Shown piece by piece: positions 1-7,938 of a stretch of 64,000 nt of DNA. The DNA comes from Longimicrobiaceae bacterium. Its GTDB lineage: Bacteria; Gemmatimonadota; Gemmatimonadetes; Longimicrobiales; Longimicrobiaceae. The position numbers were made by a program, and so were the translations under genes. The stretch lies in the NCBI GenBank assembly GCA_030146875.1, contig JASLAX010000066.1, positions 1 to 64,000 on the forward strand. Direction: 5' to 3'. A model generated the notes under the pieces. The model worked only from the letters and a program-made list of their open reading frames with translations. It had not been told where the DNA came from and did no database searches. Position 1 is the stretch's first letter. Every line of letters begins with the position of its first letter.

Positions 1-141
1 GTAGCAGATCTCGTTGCGGCGATCACCGCCTACATTGATCGGCGCAACGAGAAGCCCAAGCCTTTCGTCTGGACCGCCTCCGTTCAGCACATCCTCGACA
101 AGGTCCAGAAGGCTAAACGAACTTTGGACTCACTACACTAG
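1..141 (+). pseudogene. IS630-type transposase, C-terminal fragment
   Basis: The first 46 codons of the window, ending in TAG, read as the end of an IS630/Tc1-mariner type transposase. The tail AYIDRRNEKPKPFVWT followed by an ILDKV helix is the usual C-terminus of that family, which makes DDE transposases that insert at TA. The upstream part lies outside the window, so it is unclear whether the element is complete. No terminal inverted repeat could be identified between the stop and the hairpin at 165. Family call rests on the tail motif only. Confidence 0.7.
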
Positions 142-164
142 GACGCGGCAGGTTCGGACGAACA

Positions 165-194
165 AAGAGGCCGGGGCGGCTGCCCCGGCCTCTT
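165..194. terminator. 12-bp GC hairpin between transposase end and the small minus-strand gene
   Basis: The arms AAGAGGCCGGGG and CCCCGGCCTCTT are perfect complements around a 6-base loop. The hairpin lies between the ends of two converging genes, so it probably terminates both. Short A- and T-rich flanks on each side support this. Confidence 0.7.
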
Positions 195-216
195 CGCTTT
201 CTCCGTCATCCGTCGG

Positions 217-516
217 TCAGGTGAAGACGGCCTCGTACAGCATCCCGTGCTCGTCGGGACCCACGGGGGTCAGGAAGATCTCCATCCGCTCCAGGCCCTC
301 CGCCTCCACCGGGTAGATCTGCTGCGGCAGGTGGCCGCCGGCGGGACCGCGGAAGACGAGGGTGAACGGGTCGCGCTTCCGCCGGTCGTCCCCGTCGTTC
401 CTGAGCCCCTGGACGTCGACCAGGTACGCGGGCATGTAGCGGTCCTCGCCCACCAGGACGCGGAAGAGGGCTCCGACGTGCGGGCGGAAGGTCTCGGCGG
501 TGAAGGTCTCTAGCAT
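217..516 (-). CDS. small protein resembling the DUF6916 type
   Basis: A 99-residue soluble protein starting MLETFTAETF. The pattern of an FxPHVG segment, an FRV strand and later LTPVGPDEHG resembles small uncharacterised proteins of the DUF6916 type; this was not verified by search. An in-frame ATG 66 bases upstream (582) would add a Pro/Ser-rich stretch unlike a structured domain, so 516 is preferred, although no clear ribosome binding site is visible. It ends just before the shared hairpin at 165-194. Function unknown. Confidence 0.6.
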   Translation of the reverse strand: MLETFTAETFRPHVGALFRVLVGEDRYMPAYLVDVQGLRNDGDDRRKRDPFTLVFRGPAGGHLPQQIYPVEAEGLERMEIFLTPVGPDEHGMLYEAVFT

Positions 517-619
517 GGGAGGGCTCTCGGCGGTTTCTCGGAGGGATGCGGACGTCGGGCGTACGGGGAGCGGCGTCGACAAACGGGGAGGGGCGGACGG
601 CGACCCCGCCTCCGCCGGC

Positions 620-1399
620 TCACCGCCCGGTGAACTCCGCAGGGCGCTTCTCCAGGAACGCGGCGACGCCCTCGCGTTTGTCGTCGCTGGCGAAGCAGGT
701 GACGAACAGCTCGGTCTCGTGCGCCAGGCCGGCGGAGAGCGGCATCTCGGCGGCGGCGCGGACGGCGGACTTCGCCATCCGCAGCGCCACGGGAGACTTC
801 GACGCCATCGTGCGCGCCATATCCAGCGTCCGCTCGCGCAGGTCGGCCGCGGGGTGGACCACGTCCACCAGGCCGATGCGGAGCGCCTCCGCGGCGTCCA
901 CGATCTCGCCGCTGAGGACCAGGCGCATGGCCTGCCCGGTGCCCACGACCCGCGGCAGGCGCTGCGTGCCGCCGCCGCCTGGGATGATCCCCAGGTTGAT
1001 CTCGGGCTGGCCGAGCCTGGCGGTGTCCGCCGCCACCCGCACGTCGCAGGCGAGCGCCAGCTCGCACCCGCCGCCCAGGCAGAAGCCGTTGATCATGGCG
1101 ATCACCGGCTTGGGATACGCGGCGACCTCGTCGAAGACGCGCCGGCCGGTCATGGCGGCGCGCTGCTCCAGCGGCGTCCGCTCCGCGAACTCGCCGATGT
1201 CCGCCCCCGCCACGAACGCCTTCTCCCCCGCGCCCGTGACGACCAGCACGCGGACGGAGTCGTCGTCGCGCAGGGCGTCGAGCGCGGCGACCAGCTCGGC
1301 GCGAACCTGGGCGGAGAGGGCGTTCCGCTTCTCGGGGCGGTCGATGGTGAGCACGGCGACGGCGCCGTCGCGCTCCACCCGCAGCGTGTCGTACGTCAC
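620..1399 (-). CDS. enoyl-CoA hydratase, PaaF-like
   Basis: 259-residue crotonase-fold enzyme that hydrates trans-2-enoyl-CoA in beta-oxidation. The oxyanion-hole segment GADIGEF and both catalytic glutamates are present (GGGCELA and GQPEINLGIIPG), followed by GGTQRLPR. The GTG start overlaps the upstream dehydrogenase stop by four bases (GTGA), so it is translationally coupled to it. The C-terminus FLEKRPAEFTGR is typical. Together with the neighbouring dehydrogenase, thiolase and PaaG-like isomerase it fits the lower phenylacetate pathway or general fatty-acid oxidation; the sequence alone does not fix the substrate. Confidence 0.9.
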   Translation of the reverse strand: MTYDTLRVERDGAVAVLTIDRPEKRNALSAQVRAELVAALDALRDDDSVRVLVVTGAGEKAFVAGADIGEFAERTPLEQRAAMTGRRVFDEVAAYPKPVIAMINGFCLGGGCELALACDVRVAADTARLGQPEINLGIIPGGGGTQRLPRVVGTGQAMRLVLSGEIVDAAEALRIGLVDVVHPAADLRERTLDMARTMASKSPVALRMAKSAVRAAAEMPLSAGLAHETELFVTCFASDDKREGVAAFLEKRPAEFTGR

Positions 1400-2265
1400 T
1401 TCGCCTCCCAGTCGTAGAAGCCGCGGCCGGCCTTCCTGCCCAGCCGCCCCTCCTCCACCATCCGCCGGAGGATGTCGGGCGCGCGGTACTGGTCCTCGCC
1501 CAGCTCGGAGTGCAGGTACTCCGCGATCCCCAGGCGCACGTCCAGCCCCACCATGTCGGTGAGCTTCAGCGGCCCCACCGGGTGGTTGTAGCCCAGCTCC
1601 ATCGCCCGGTCGATGTCCTCGGGCGAGGCGACGCCCTGCTCCACCATCCGCATGGCCTCCAGCCCCAGGACGATGCCCAGGCGCGACGAGGCGAAGCCGG
1701 GGGTGTCCGTCACCAGGATCGGCTCCTTCCCCAGCCGGCGCGCGAAGGCGAGCGACGCGTCCACCGTCTCCTGCGAGGTCTCCGGCCCGCGGACGACCTC
1801 CAGCAGCTTCATGATGTGGACGGGGTTGAAGAAGTGCAGCCCCACCACGCGCCCCGGCCGCCCGGTGGCCGCCGCGATCCGCGCCACGCTGAGCGACGAC
1901 GTGTTGGTCGCCAGGATCGCATCCGCGGGCGTCAGGGCGTCCAGGCTCGCGAAGAGCTCCGTCTTCAGCTCCATCCGCTCCGGCACCGCCTCGATCACCA
2001 GCCCCGCGTCCGCCACCGCCTCCCGCAGGTCCGCCGCCGCCGTGAGACGCGCCCGCGCCGCCTCCGCGTCCGCCGCGGACACCTTTCCCCGCTCCACGCC
2101 CTTGCCCAGGTTCTGCGCGACGCTGGCAAGCGCCTTCTCCACGGCGCCCGGAAACGGGTCGTGCAGCGACACCCGGTACCCGGCCATCGCGCACACCTGC
2201 GCAATCCCGTGCCCCATCGTGCCGGCCCCGATCACCGCGACGCGCTGGTTCCGCTCTTCGCTCAC
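1396..2265 (-). CDS. 3-hydroxyacyl-CoA dehydrogenase (3-hydroxybutyryl-CoA / PaaH type)
   Basis: 289-residue NAD-dependent dehydrogenase oxidising 3-hydroxyacyl-CoA. The N-terminal Rossmann motif is VIGAGTMGHGIAQ. The catalytic region carries NTSS, then HFFNPVHIMKLLEVV with the active-site His, and the C-terminal helical domain includes GYNHPVGPLKLTD and ends GRKAGRGFYDW. The start is taken as GTG at 2265 because GGAAG lies a few bases upstream; an ATG at 2313 would add 16 Pro/Glu-rich residues. It sits downstream of the PaaG-like gene across a 400-base gap filled with repeats, so it may have its own promoter. Confidence 0.92.
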   Translation of the reverse strand: MSEERNQRVAVIGAGTMGHGIAQVCAMAGYRVSLHDPFPGAVEKALASVAQNLGKGVERGKVSAADAEAARARLTAAADLREAVADAGLVIEAVPERMELKTELFASLDALTPADAILATNTSSLSVARIAAATGRPGRVVGLHFFNPVHIMKLLEVVRGPETSQETVDASLAFARRLGKEPILVTDTPGFASSRLGIVLGLEAMRMVEQGVASPEDIDRAMELGYNHPVGPLKLTDMVGLDVRLGIAEYLHSELGEDQYRAPDILRRMVEEGRLGRKAGRGFYDWEAK

Positions 2266-2392
2266 GTTCGCTTCCGGTTCTGACGGTGGATCGCGGGATG
2301 GTGGTTCAGCCAATGGCTACGTGCGAGGGCTGCGCCTCCTCGGACACCCCTCCGGATCACGGGCCGATGAGGCGGGATCGGTGCGCGTCGCC

Positions 2393-2573
2393 CTCCCCCA
2401 CCCCCGGCCCCTCCCCACGAGGGGAGAGGGGTGACGGTCGTCGGCGGAGTTCGGAGCTGCGTCCCCGTTCCGGGGGGCGTAAAGCCCCCGGCAAAGAACG
2501 GCAAGCGTCCCTGCGGGACGAAATCCGCAGACTCCCGACCATCCTGGTCCCCTCTCCCACTCGTGGGAGAGGG
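2393..2573. repeat. cluster of palindromic intergenic repeats
   Basis: The 400-base gap 2266-2666 holds no gene. Three palindromic units are visible: an imperfect one near 2407-2431, a GGGGGC-GTAAA-GCCCCC hairpin followed by GTCCC-TGC-GGGAC at 2471-2519, and a perfect 11-bp palindrome CCCTCTCCCAC / GTGGGAGAGGG at 2550-2573. The middle unit recurs at 26769-26816. Such units act as dispersed REP-like elements in many GC-rich genomes; their function here is unknown. Confidence 0.75.
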
Positions 2574-2666
2574 TGGCGGGCTGTCACGGACGCTGAAGAG
2601 ACGCGCCCGCGTTCGCCCGAGCCCGCCGGGTGAGGGCTTCTCCCTGCGGATGCATACCGGCCCCGG

Positions 2667-3473
2667 CTACCGCCCCGTGAACACCGCCGGCCGCTTCTCC
2701 CGGAAGGCCGCGATGCCCTCGCGCACGTCCGCGCTGCGGAAGCAGGCGAGCTGGGCCTCGCACTCGGCGCGCAGCACCGTCTCCAGGTCGCTCTCCAGCG
2801 AGGCGGCGAGGGAGCGCTTGGCGGCGCGGATCGCCAGCGGCGCCCGGGTGGCGAGCGCGGCGGCGTACTCCGCGACCGCGCCCTCGAACTCCGCGTCCGG
2901 CACCACGCGCTCGAAGATCCCGAGCCGCTCCGCCTCCCACGACTCCACCATCCGCCCGCTGAACACCAGCTCCGCCGCGCGCCCGGGTCCGACGAGGCGG
3001 GGCAGGAAGTACGTCGCGCCCCAGTCGGGGTGCAGGCCGATGCGGTTGAAGGTGACGCCGATGGAGGCGCCCGCGGCGGCGATCCGCACGTCGCAGGCGA
3101 GGGCGAGGGACGCGCCGGCGCCGGCCGCGGCGCCGTTCACCGCCGCCACCGTGGGCTTGGAGAGCGAGTGCAGCCGGCGGACGGCGCGCATCCCCGCCTC
3201 CACCAGCCCGGCGAAGGTCTCGTCGTCCCCGCGCGCCAGCAGGTCGGACATCACGTCCACGTCCGCGCCGCTGCAGAACCCCGCGCCCGCGCCCGTGACC
3301 ACGACCACGCGCGCGGCGGCGTCCTCCTCCGCCCGCGCGAGCGCGTCGTGCAGGTCGTCGCGCATCCGGCCCACGAAGGCGTTGCGCCGCTCCGGCCGGT
3401 TCAGCGTGATCCGCGCGACGCCGTCTGCGACGTCGTAGAGGACGTGCCGCGCCGCCTCGCCGGTCTCCGTCAT
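2667..3473 (-). CDS. PaaG-like enoyl-CoA hydratase/isomerase
   Basis: 268-residue crotonase-fold protein. The first catalytic glutamate of hydratases is missing (GAGASLALACD), while an aspartate appears in LHPDWGATYFLPR. That Asp is the catalytic residue of PaaG, the isomerase that converts ring-1,2-epoxyphenylacetyl-CoA to oxepin-CoA, and of related enoyl-CoA isomerases. This is why it is called PaaG-like rather than a hydratase. The ATG overlaps the thiolase stop (ATGA). The reaction is inferred from this residue pattern and the neighbourhood. Confidence 0.82.
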   Translation of the reverse strand: MTETGEAARHVLYDVADGVARITLNRPERRNAFVGRMRDDLHDALARAEEDAAARVVVVTGAGAGFCSGADVDVMSDLLARGDDETFAGLVEAGMRAVRRLHSLSKPTVAAVNGAAAGAGASLALACDVRIAAAGASIGVTFNRIGLHPDWGATYFLPRLVGPGRAAELVFSGRMVESWEAERLGIFERVVPDAEFEGAVAEYAAALATRAPLAIRAAKRSLAASLESDLETVLRAECEAQLACFRSADVREGIAAFREKRPAVFTGR

Positions 3474-4693
3474 CCCGCCGCCCCGGGGTTCTCGACCACC
3501 ATCGCGATCCCCTGGCCCACGCCGATGCACATGGTCGCCAGGCCGTAGCGCACGCCGCGCCTGCGCATCTCGTGGACGAGGGTGGTCAGGATACGCGCGC
3601 CCGACGAGCCCAGCGGGTGCCCGATGGCGACCGCGCCCCCGGAGACGTTGACGATGGCGGGGTCCACCCCCAGCTCCCGCACGCACGCCACCGCCTGCGC
3701 CGCGAACGCCTCGTTGATCTCCAGCAGCCCGATCTCCCCGATCTCCAGCCCCGCCAGCGCGAGCGCCTTGCGCGAGGCGGGGACGGGGCCGATCCCCATG
3801 CGGTGCGGCTCCACCCCCGCGACCGCGCTGGAGACGATGCGCGCCAGCGGGGTCCACCCGTGCCGCTCGCACGCCGCGCCCGAGGCGACGAGGAGGGCGG
3901 AGGCGCCGTCGTTGAGCCCGGACGCGTTCCCCGCCGTCACCGAGCCGCCGTCGCGGCGGAAGGCGGGCTTCAGGCCCGCCAGCGACTCCCCGGTGGTGTC
4001 CGCCCGCGGGTGCTCGTCCGTGTCCACCACCTTCGGCGGCCCCTTCCGCTGCGGCACCTCCACGGGCACGATCTCCCCCGCGAAGTGGTTCGCGGCGGCC
4101 GCCTCCGCGCTGCGCCGCTGAGAGGCGAGGGCGAAGGCGTCCTGGTCGGCGCGCGAGACGCCGAACTCCTCCGCCACGATCTCCGCCGTCTCGCCCAGCG
4201 GGACGGTCCACTCCTTCGGCATCCTGGGGTTCACGAAGCGCCAGCCGAGCAGCGAGTCCGCCATCTCCGGCACCCCGCGGGCGAACGCCTCGGTGGGCTT
4301 CAGCATCACCCAGGGCGCCCGCGACATGCTCTCCACCCCGCCGGAGACGAAGATCTCGCCCTCACCCGCCCGGATCGCGTGGAACGCGCTGCGCACCGCC
4401 TCCATCCCCGACCCGCACAGGCGGTTCACCGTCTGCCCCGCGACCCAGACCGGAAGGCCGGCCAGGAGCCAGGCCATCCGCGCCACGTTTCGGTTGTCCT
4501 CGCCCGCCTGGTTCGCGCAGCCGAAGATCACGTCGTCCACCAGCGCGGGGTCCACGCCCGTGCGCTCCACCACCGCCTTCACCACGTGCGCCGCCAGGTC
4601 GTCCGGGCGCACGGAGGCCAGCCCGCCGCCGTAGCGGCCGACGGGCGTGCGGACCGCGTCCACCACGAAGGCGTCCGTCGCGTTCGCGCTCAT
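3470..4693 (-). CDS. acetyl-CoA acyltransferase (thiolase), PcaF/PaaJ-like
   Basis: 407-residue thiolase cleaving 3-oxoacyl-CoA with CoA. The nucleophile Cys93 lies in NRLCGSG, His359 in GGAVAIGHPLGSSGAR, and the acid/base Cys389 in ATMCIGVGQG. The early segment GCANQAGEDNRNVARMA matches the 3-oxoadipyl-CoA/3-oxo-5,6-dehydrosuberyl-CoA thiolase subgroup (PcaF, PaaJ). It follows the aldehyde dehydrogenase by a few bases and overlaps the PaaG-like gene, so the three form one operon. Confidence 0.92.
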   Translation of the reverse strand: MSANATDAFVVDAVRTPVGRYGGGLASVRPDDLAAHVVKAVVERTGVDPALVDDVIFGCANQAGEDNRNVARMAWLLAGLPVWVAGQTVNRLCGSGMEAVRSAFHAIRAGEGEIFVSGGVESMSRAPWVMLKPTEAFARGVPEMADSLLGWRFVNPRMPKEWTVPLGETAEIVAEEFGVSRADQDAFALASQRRSAEAAAANHFAGEIVPVEVPQRKGPPKVVDTDEHPRADTTGESLAGLKPAFRRDGGSVTAGNASGLNDGASALLVASGAACERHGWTPLARIVSSAVAGVEPHRMGIGPVPASRKALALAGLEIGEIGLLEINEAFAAQAVACVRELGVDPAIVNVSGGAVAIGHPLGSSGARILTTLVHEMRRRGVRYGLATMCIGVGQGIAMVVENPGAAG

Positions 4694-4697
4694 CGCC

Positions 4698-6167
4698 TCA
4701 CCCCAGCGCGACCCAGACGCTCTTCACCTGGGTGTAGAGGTCCAGTGCGTGGCGGCCCAGCTCGCGGCCGTAGCCGGACTGCTTGTAGCCGCCGAAGGGT
4801 GAGCCGGTGTCGAGGTTGTGGTAGGTGTTGACCCACACCGTGCCCGCGCGCATGGAGTGAGCGATGCGGTGCGCCTTCCCCACGTCGCGCGTCCACACGC
4901 CGGCCGCGAGCCCGTACTCGCTGGCGTTGGCGATGGAGATGGCCTCGTCCACGTCACCGAACGTCGTCACCGCCAGCACGGGCCCGAAGATCTCCTCGCG
5001 CGCGATCGTCATCCCGCCCGTCACGCGGTCGAAGATCGTGGGGTTCATGTAGTAGCCGGCCTTCCCCTCCACCACCCCGCGGTCGCCGCCCAGCACCACC
5101 TCCGCGCCCTCCGCCCGGCCCTTCTCCACGTACCCCAGCACGCGGTCGAGCTGCTCCTGCGAGACCAGGGGCCCCAGCCGCGTCTTGGGGTCCAGCGGGT
5201 CGCCGGGCACGTAGCCGGAGGCGCGCTTCACCAGCTTCTCCACGAACTCGTCGCGAACGCTCTCCTGCACCAGCAGGCGCGAGCCCGCGGTGCAGGCCTG
5301 GCCGGTGTTGTAGAAGATGGCCATGGTCGCGCCCTTCACCGCGGCGTCCAGGTCCGCGTCGGCCAGCACGATGTTGGGGCTCTTGCCGCCCAGCTCCAGC
5401 GAGATCCGCTTGAGCGTGCCCGCCGCCTCGCGCTGGATGATCTTGCCGACCTCGGTCGATCCCGTGAAGGCGATCTTGTCCACCTCGGGGTGCCGCACCA
5501 GCGCCGCGCCGGCCGTGTGCCCAAAGCCGGTGACGACGTTGAGGACGCCCGCGGGCAGGCCCGCGTCGTGGCAGATCCGGGCCAGCTCCAGGGCCGTCAG
5601 CGGCGTCTGCTCGGCGGGCTTCAGCACCACCGTGTTCCCGCAGCAGAGCGCCGGGGCGACCTTCCACGCCGCCATCTGCAGCGGGTAGTTCCACGGGATG
5701 ATGGCGCCGCAGACCCCGATGGGCTCGCGCCGCGTGTAGTTGAGGTACGGCCCCGGGACCGGGATCACCTCGCCGTCGATCTTGTCGGCCCAGCCGGCGT
5801 AGTAGCGGAAGCACTCGATCGACTCCTTCACGTCGATCATGCGCGCTTCGCGCATGGGCTTGCCGTTGTCCATCGACTCGAGCCGGGCCAGCTCGTCCGC
5901 CCGCTCCTCCAGCAGGTCGGCGATGCGGTGCAGCACGCGCCCGCGCTTGCGGCCGTCCGTCTTCGTCCAGTCCGAGTCCTCGAACGCCTGGCGCGCGGCG
6001 CGCACCGCCGCGTCCACGTCGGCCTCGTCGCCCTCGGCCACGCGCGTCAGCGGCTCGCCCGTGGCGGGGTTGATGGACTCGAAGGTCCTGCCGGAGGCGG
6101 CGTCGCGCCACTCCCCGCCGATGTACAGGCGGCCCTCGCGGACCCCGGTGGACGTCTCGTTCGCCAT
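4698..6167 (-). CDS. NAD(P)-dependent aldehyde dehydrogenase
   Basis: 489 residues, the usual length for the ALDH superfamily, oxidising an aldehyde to its acid. The cofactor-binding segment IIPWNYPLQM, general base Glu258 in ELGGKSPN, and catalytic Cys292 in NTGQACTAGSR are all present; EEIFGPVLAV and the closing GSPFGGYKQSGYGREL follow. It lies at the head of the thiolase operon. Overall it resembles the betaine/aliphatic aldehyde dehydrogenase branch. A role in ring-cleavage product oxidation (the PaaZ step) is possible but it lacks PaaZ's hydratase domain. The substrate is unknown. Confidence 0.9.
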   Translation of the reverse strand: MANETSTGVREGRLYIGGEWRDAASGRTFESINPATGEPLTRVAEGDEADVDAAVRAARQAFEDSDWTKTDGRKRGRVLHRIADLLEERADELARLESMDNGKPMREARMIDVKESIECFRYYAGWADKIDGEVIPVPGPYLNYTRREPIGVCGAIIPWNYPLQMAAWKVAPALCCGNTVVLKPAEQTPLTALELARICHDAGLPAGVLNVVTGFGHTAGAALVRHPEVDKIAFTGSTEVGKIIQREAAGTLKRISLELGGKSPNIVLADADLDAAVKGATMAIFYNTGQACTAGSRLLVQESVRDEFVEKLVKRASGYVPGDPLDPKTRLGPLVSQEQLDRVLGYVEKGRAEGAEVVLGGDRGVVEGKAGYYMNPTIFDRVTGGMTIAREEIFGPVLAVTTFGDVDEAISIANASEYGLAAGVWTRDVGKAHRIAHSMRAGTVWVNTYHNLDTGSPFGGYKQSGYGRELGRHALDLYTQVKSVWVALG

Positions 6168-6204
6168 GTGCCGCTCGTCCTGGTTGAATGACGCAAACGC
6201 GAGA

Positions 6205-6238
6205 GGGCGGGGAGGCGGTCGCGCCGCTCCCCGCCCCC
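6205..6238 (-). terminator. imperfect GC hairpin between enoyl-CoA hydratase and aldehyde dehydrogenase
   Basis: Arms GGGCGGGGA-G-GCGG and CCGC-TCCCCGCCC pair with one bulged base around a short loop, in the 85-base gap upstream of the aldehyde dehydrogenase. It would separate or attenuate transcription from the 6253-7053 gene. There is no T-tract. Confidence 0.45.
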
Positions 6239-6252
6239 CGCCGTGCTCGTGA

Positions 6253-7053
6253 CTACTTGCCCGTGAACTGCGCCTGCCGCTTCTCCACGTACGCGGCCAG
6301 GCCCTCCTTGGCGTCCGCGGAGTTGAAGAGCAGCGCCTGCAGCTCCCGCTCCAGCGCCAGCCCCTGCTCCAGCGGCAGGTCGGCGCCCGTCTGGCACGAG
6401 CGCTTGATGTTGCCCACCGCGAAGGTGGCCTTGCCCGGGCGGGTGAACTGCCTGGCGTACGCCATCACCTGCTCCATGAAGGCGTCGCGCGAGTCGGCGT
6501 CCAGCACCTTGTTCACGATGCCCAGGCGCTCGGCCTCGTCGAAGTCGAAGTTGCCGCCCTCGGCCATGAGCTGGATGGCCTTGGAGGTGCCGATGAGGCG
6601 CGTGAGGCGCTGCGTGCCGCCCGTGCCCGGGAGCACGCCCAGCGCCACCTCGGGAAGCCCCACCTTGCCGGCGCCGCGGCGCGCGATGCGAAGGTCGGCC
6701 GCCATGGCGATCTCCAGCCCGCCGCCCACGGTGTGCCCGTTGAGCGCGGCGATCACCAGCTTGGGGGTGTGCTCCAGCCGCAGCAGCGTCTCGTTGGCGT
6801 GCAGGCAGAAGTAGTACTTCCAGGTGGGGTCGGCCTGCTGCAGCATGTTGATGTTGGCGCCGGCGCAGAAGAACTTCTCGCCCTGGCCCACGATGACGAT
6901 GACGTCCACCGAGGTGTCGAACCGCGCCTGGAGGATGGCCGCGTCGAGCTGGCGCATCATCTCGTGCGTGTACGTGTTGGCGGGCGGGTCGTCCAGCGTG
7001 AGCTGCGCGATGCCGTCCTTGGCCTCGTAGTGCACCAGCGTCTTGTCGGACAT
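6253..7053 (-). CDS. enoyl-CoA hydratase/isomerase family protein
   Basis: 266-residue crotonase-fold protein. The oxyanion segment CAGANINML, both catalytic glutamates (GGGLEIAMAADLR and GLPEVALGVLPG) and GGTQRLTR are visible, so hydratase activity is plausible. The C-terminus YVEKRQAQFTGK is canonical. It follows the TetR regulator by 46 bases on the same strand and precedes the aldehyde dehydrogenase, so it is probably the first enzyme gene under that regulator. It is the third crotonase-like gene in 7 kb and the most distinct of them. Confidence 0.88.
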   Translation of the reverse strand: MSDKTLVHYEAKDGIAQLTLDDPPANTYTHEMMRQLDAAILQARFDTSVDVIVIVGQGEKFFCAGANINMLQQADPTWKYYFCLHANETLLRLEHTPKLVIAALNGHTVGGGLEIAMAADLRIARRGAGKVGLPEVALGVLPGTGGTQRLTRLIGTSKAIQLMAEGGNFDFDEAERLGIVNKVLDADSRDAFMEQVMAYARQFTRPGKATFAVGNIKRSCQTGADLPLEQGLALERELQALLFNSADAKEGLAAYVEKRQAQFTGK

Positions 7054-7099
7054 CAGCTTCTCCAGAAGGTCGGGAGTGTGGTTCGGGCCCGGCGCGGGG

Positions 7100-7765
7100 T
7101 CACCCCTCGTCGCGCGCCGTGCGCCAGATGGTGGGGTTGTGGTCCCCCGCGCCGTCCATCGCCCCGTCGGCGACGTGGGTGCCGGCGGGAAGGAACCCCT
7201 CCAGGAAGATGCGCGACATCTGGTCCGCGAGCGCCTCCACCGACAGGTCGCGGTCCGGACGGTACCAGTTGTAGAGCCAGTTCATCATCCCGAACATGGC
7301 GAAGGTCGCCACGCGGGGGTCCAGGTCGCCCCCCGCGGGGCGGATGCGGCTCAGCGGCTCCAGCGCCAGCTCCGTCAGGCGGCGCTTCTTGGCGTTGACG
7401 CGCTTGCGGAAGTCTCCGGAGAGCGATTCGGCCTCGTGCGAGAGCACCTTCATCTCCGCCATGTTCCCCACGAAGAACCGCAGGTGGTTCTCGATGATGA
7501 TGCGGATGCGCCGGTGCGGGTCGTCCACCCCCTCCAGCATCTGCTCCAGGTTGGCGAGCAGTGTGCCGAAGGCGTGGTCCTGGATCAGGAAGAGGAGCTC
7601 TTCCTTGCTGTCGAAGTAGTAGTACAGGCCCGAGAGGGAGACCCCCGTGGCGCGCGCGATGTCGCGGATGCTCGCCTGGTGGTACCCCTTCCGGGCGAAG
7701 ATCGCGGAGGCGGTACGGAGTATGCTCTCCAGCTTCTCGTCGTACGCCGTGCGCTCGTCGGTCAT
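7100..7765 (-). CDS. TetR/AcrR family transcriptional regulator
   Basis: 221 residues. The N-terminal helix-turn-helix runs from about residue 10 to 60 (IRDIARATGVSLSGLYYYF, the standard TetR recognition helix), followed by an all-helical ligand domain with LYNWYRPDRDLS near residue 165, as in acyl-CoA-responsive TetR repressors such as FadR- and PaaR-like proteins. It is the first gene of the minus-strand acyl-CoA cluster, so it most likely represses it until an acyl- or aryl-CoA binds. The ligand is inferred. Confidence 0.88.
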   Translation of the reverse strand: MTDERTAYDEKLESILRTASAIFARKGYHQASIRDIARATGVSLSGLYYYFDSKEELLFLIQDHAFGTLLANLEQMLEGVDDPHRRIRIIIENHLRFFVGNMAEMKVLSHEAESLSGDFRKRVNAKKRRLTELALEPLSRIRPAGGDLDPRVATFAMFGMMNWLYNWYRPDRDLSVEALADQMSRIFLEGFLPAGTHVADGAMDGAGDHNPTIWRTARDEG

Positions 7766-7938
7766 TCCCGCTGGAGGTGTGGGTCCGGGTGCTCCTGTCG
7801 AACGTCCGAGTCAACCTACGCGGCGCGCGGAAGGGGTGTCAAGCAGGGCCCGGGCGGCGGTCGGCCGGCACTCCGCGCGCGGATGCGCGCCACGTCGGGG
7901 GCTCGTCCCCCACTTCCCCACAGTGAATCGCGGCACCG

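Noticed and set aside
620..2194. A 524-codon minus-strand frame spanning the enoyl-CoA hydratase and the dehydrogenase
   Set aside because: Its N-terminal half is the dehydrogenase in the wrong frame, rich in Arg/Gly/Ala with no domain. Only the part from 1399 is real.
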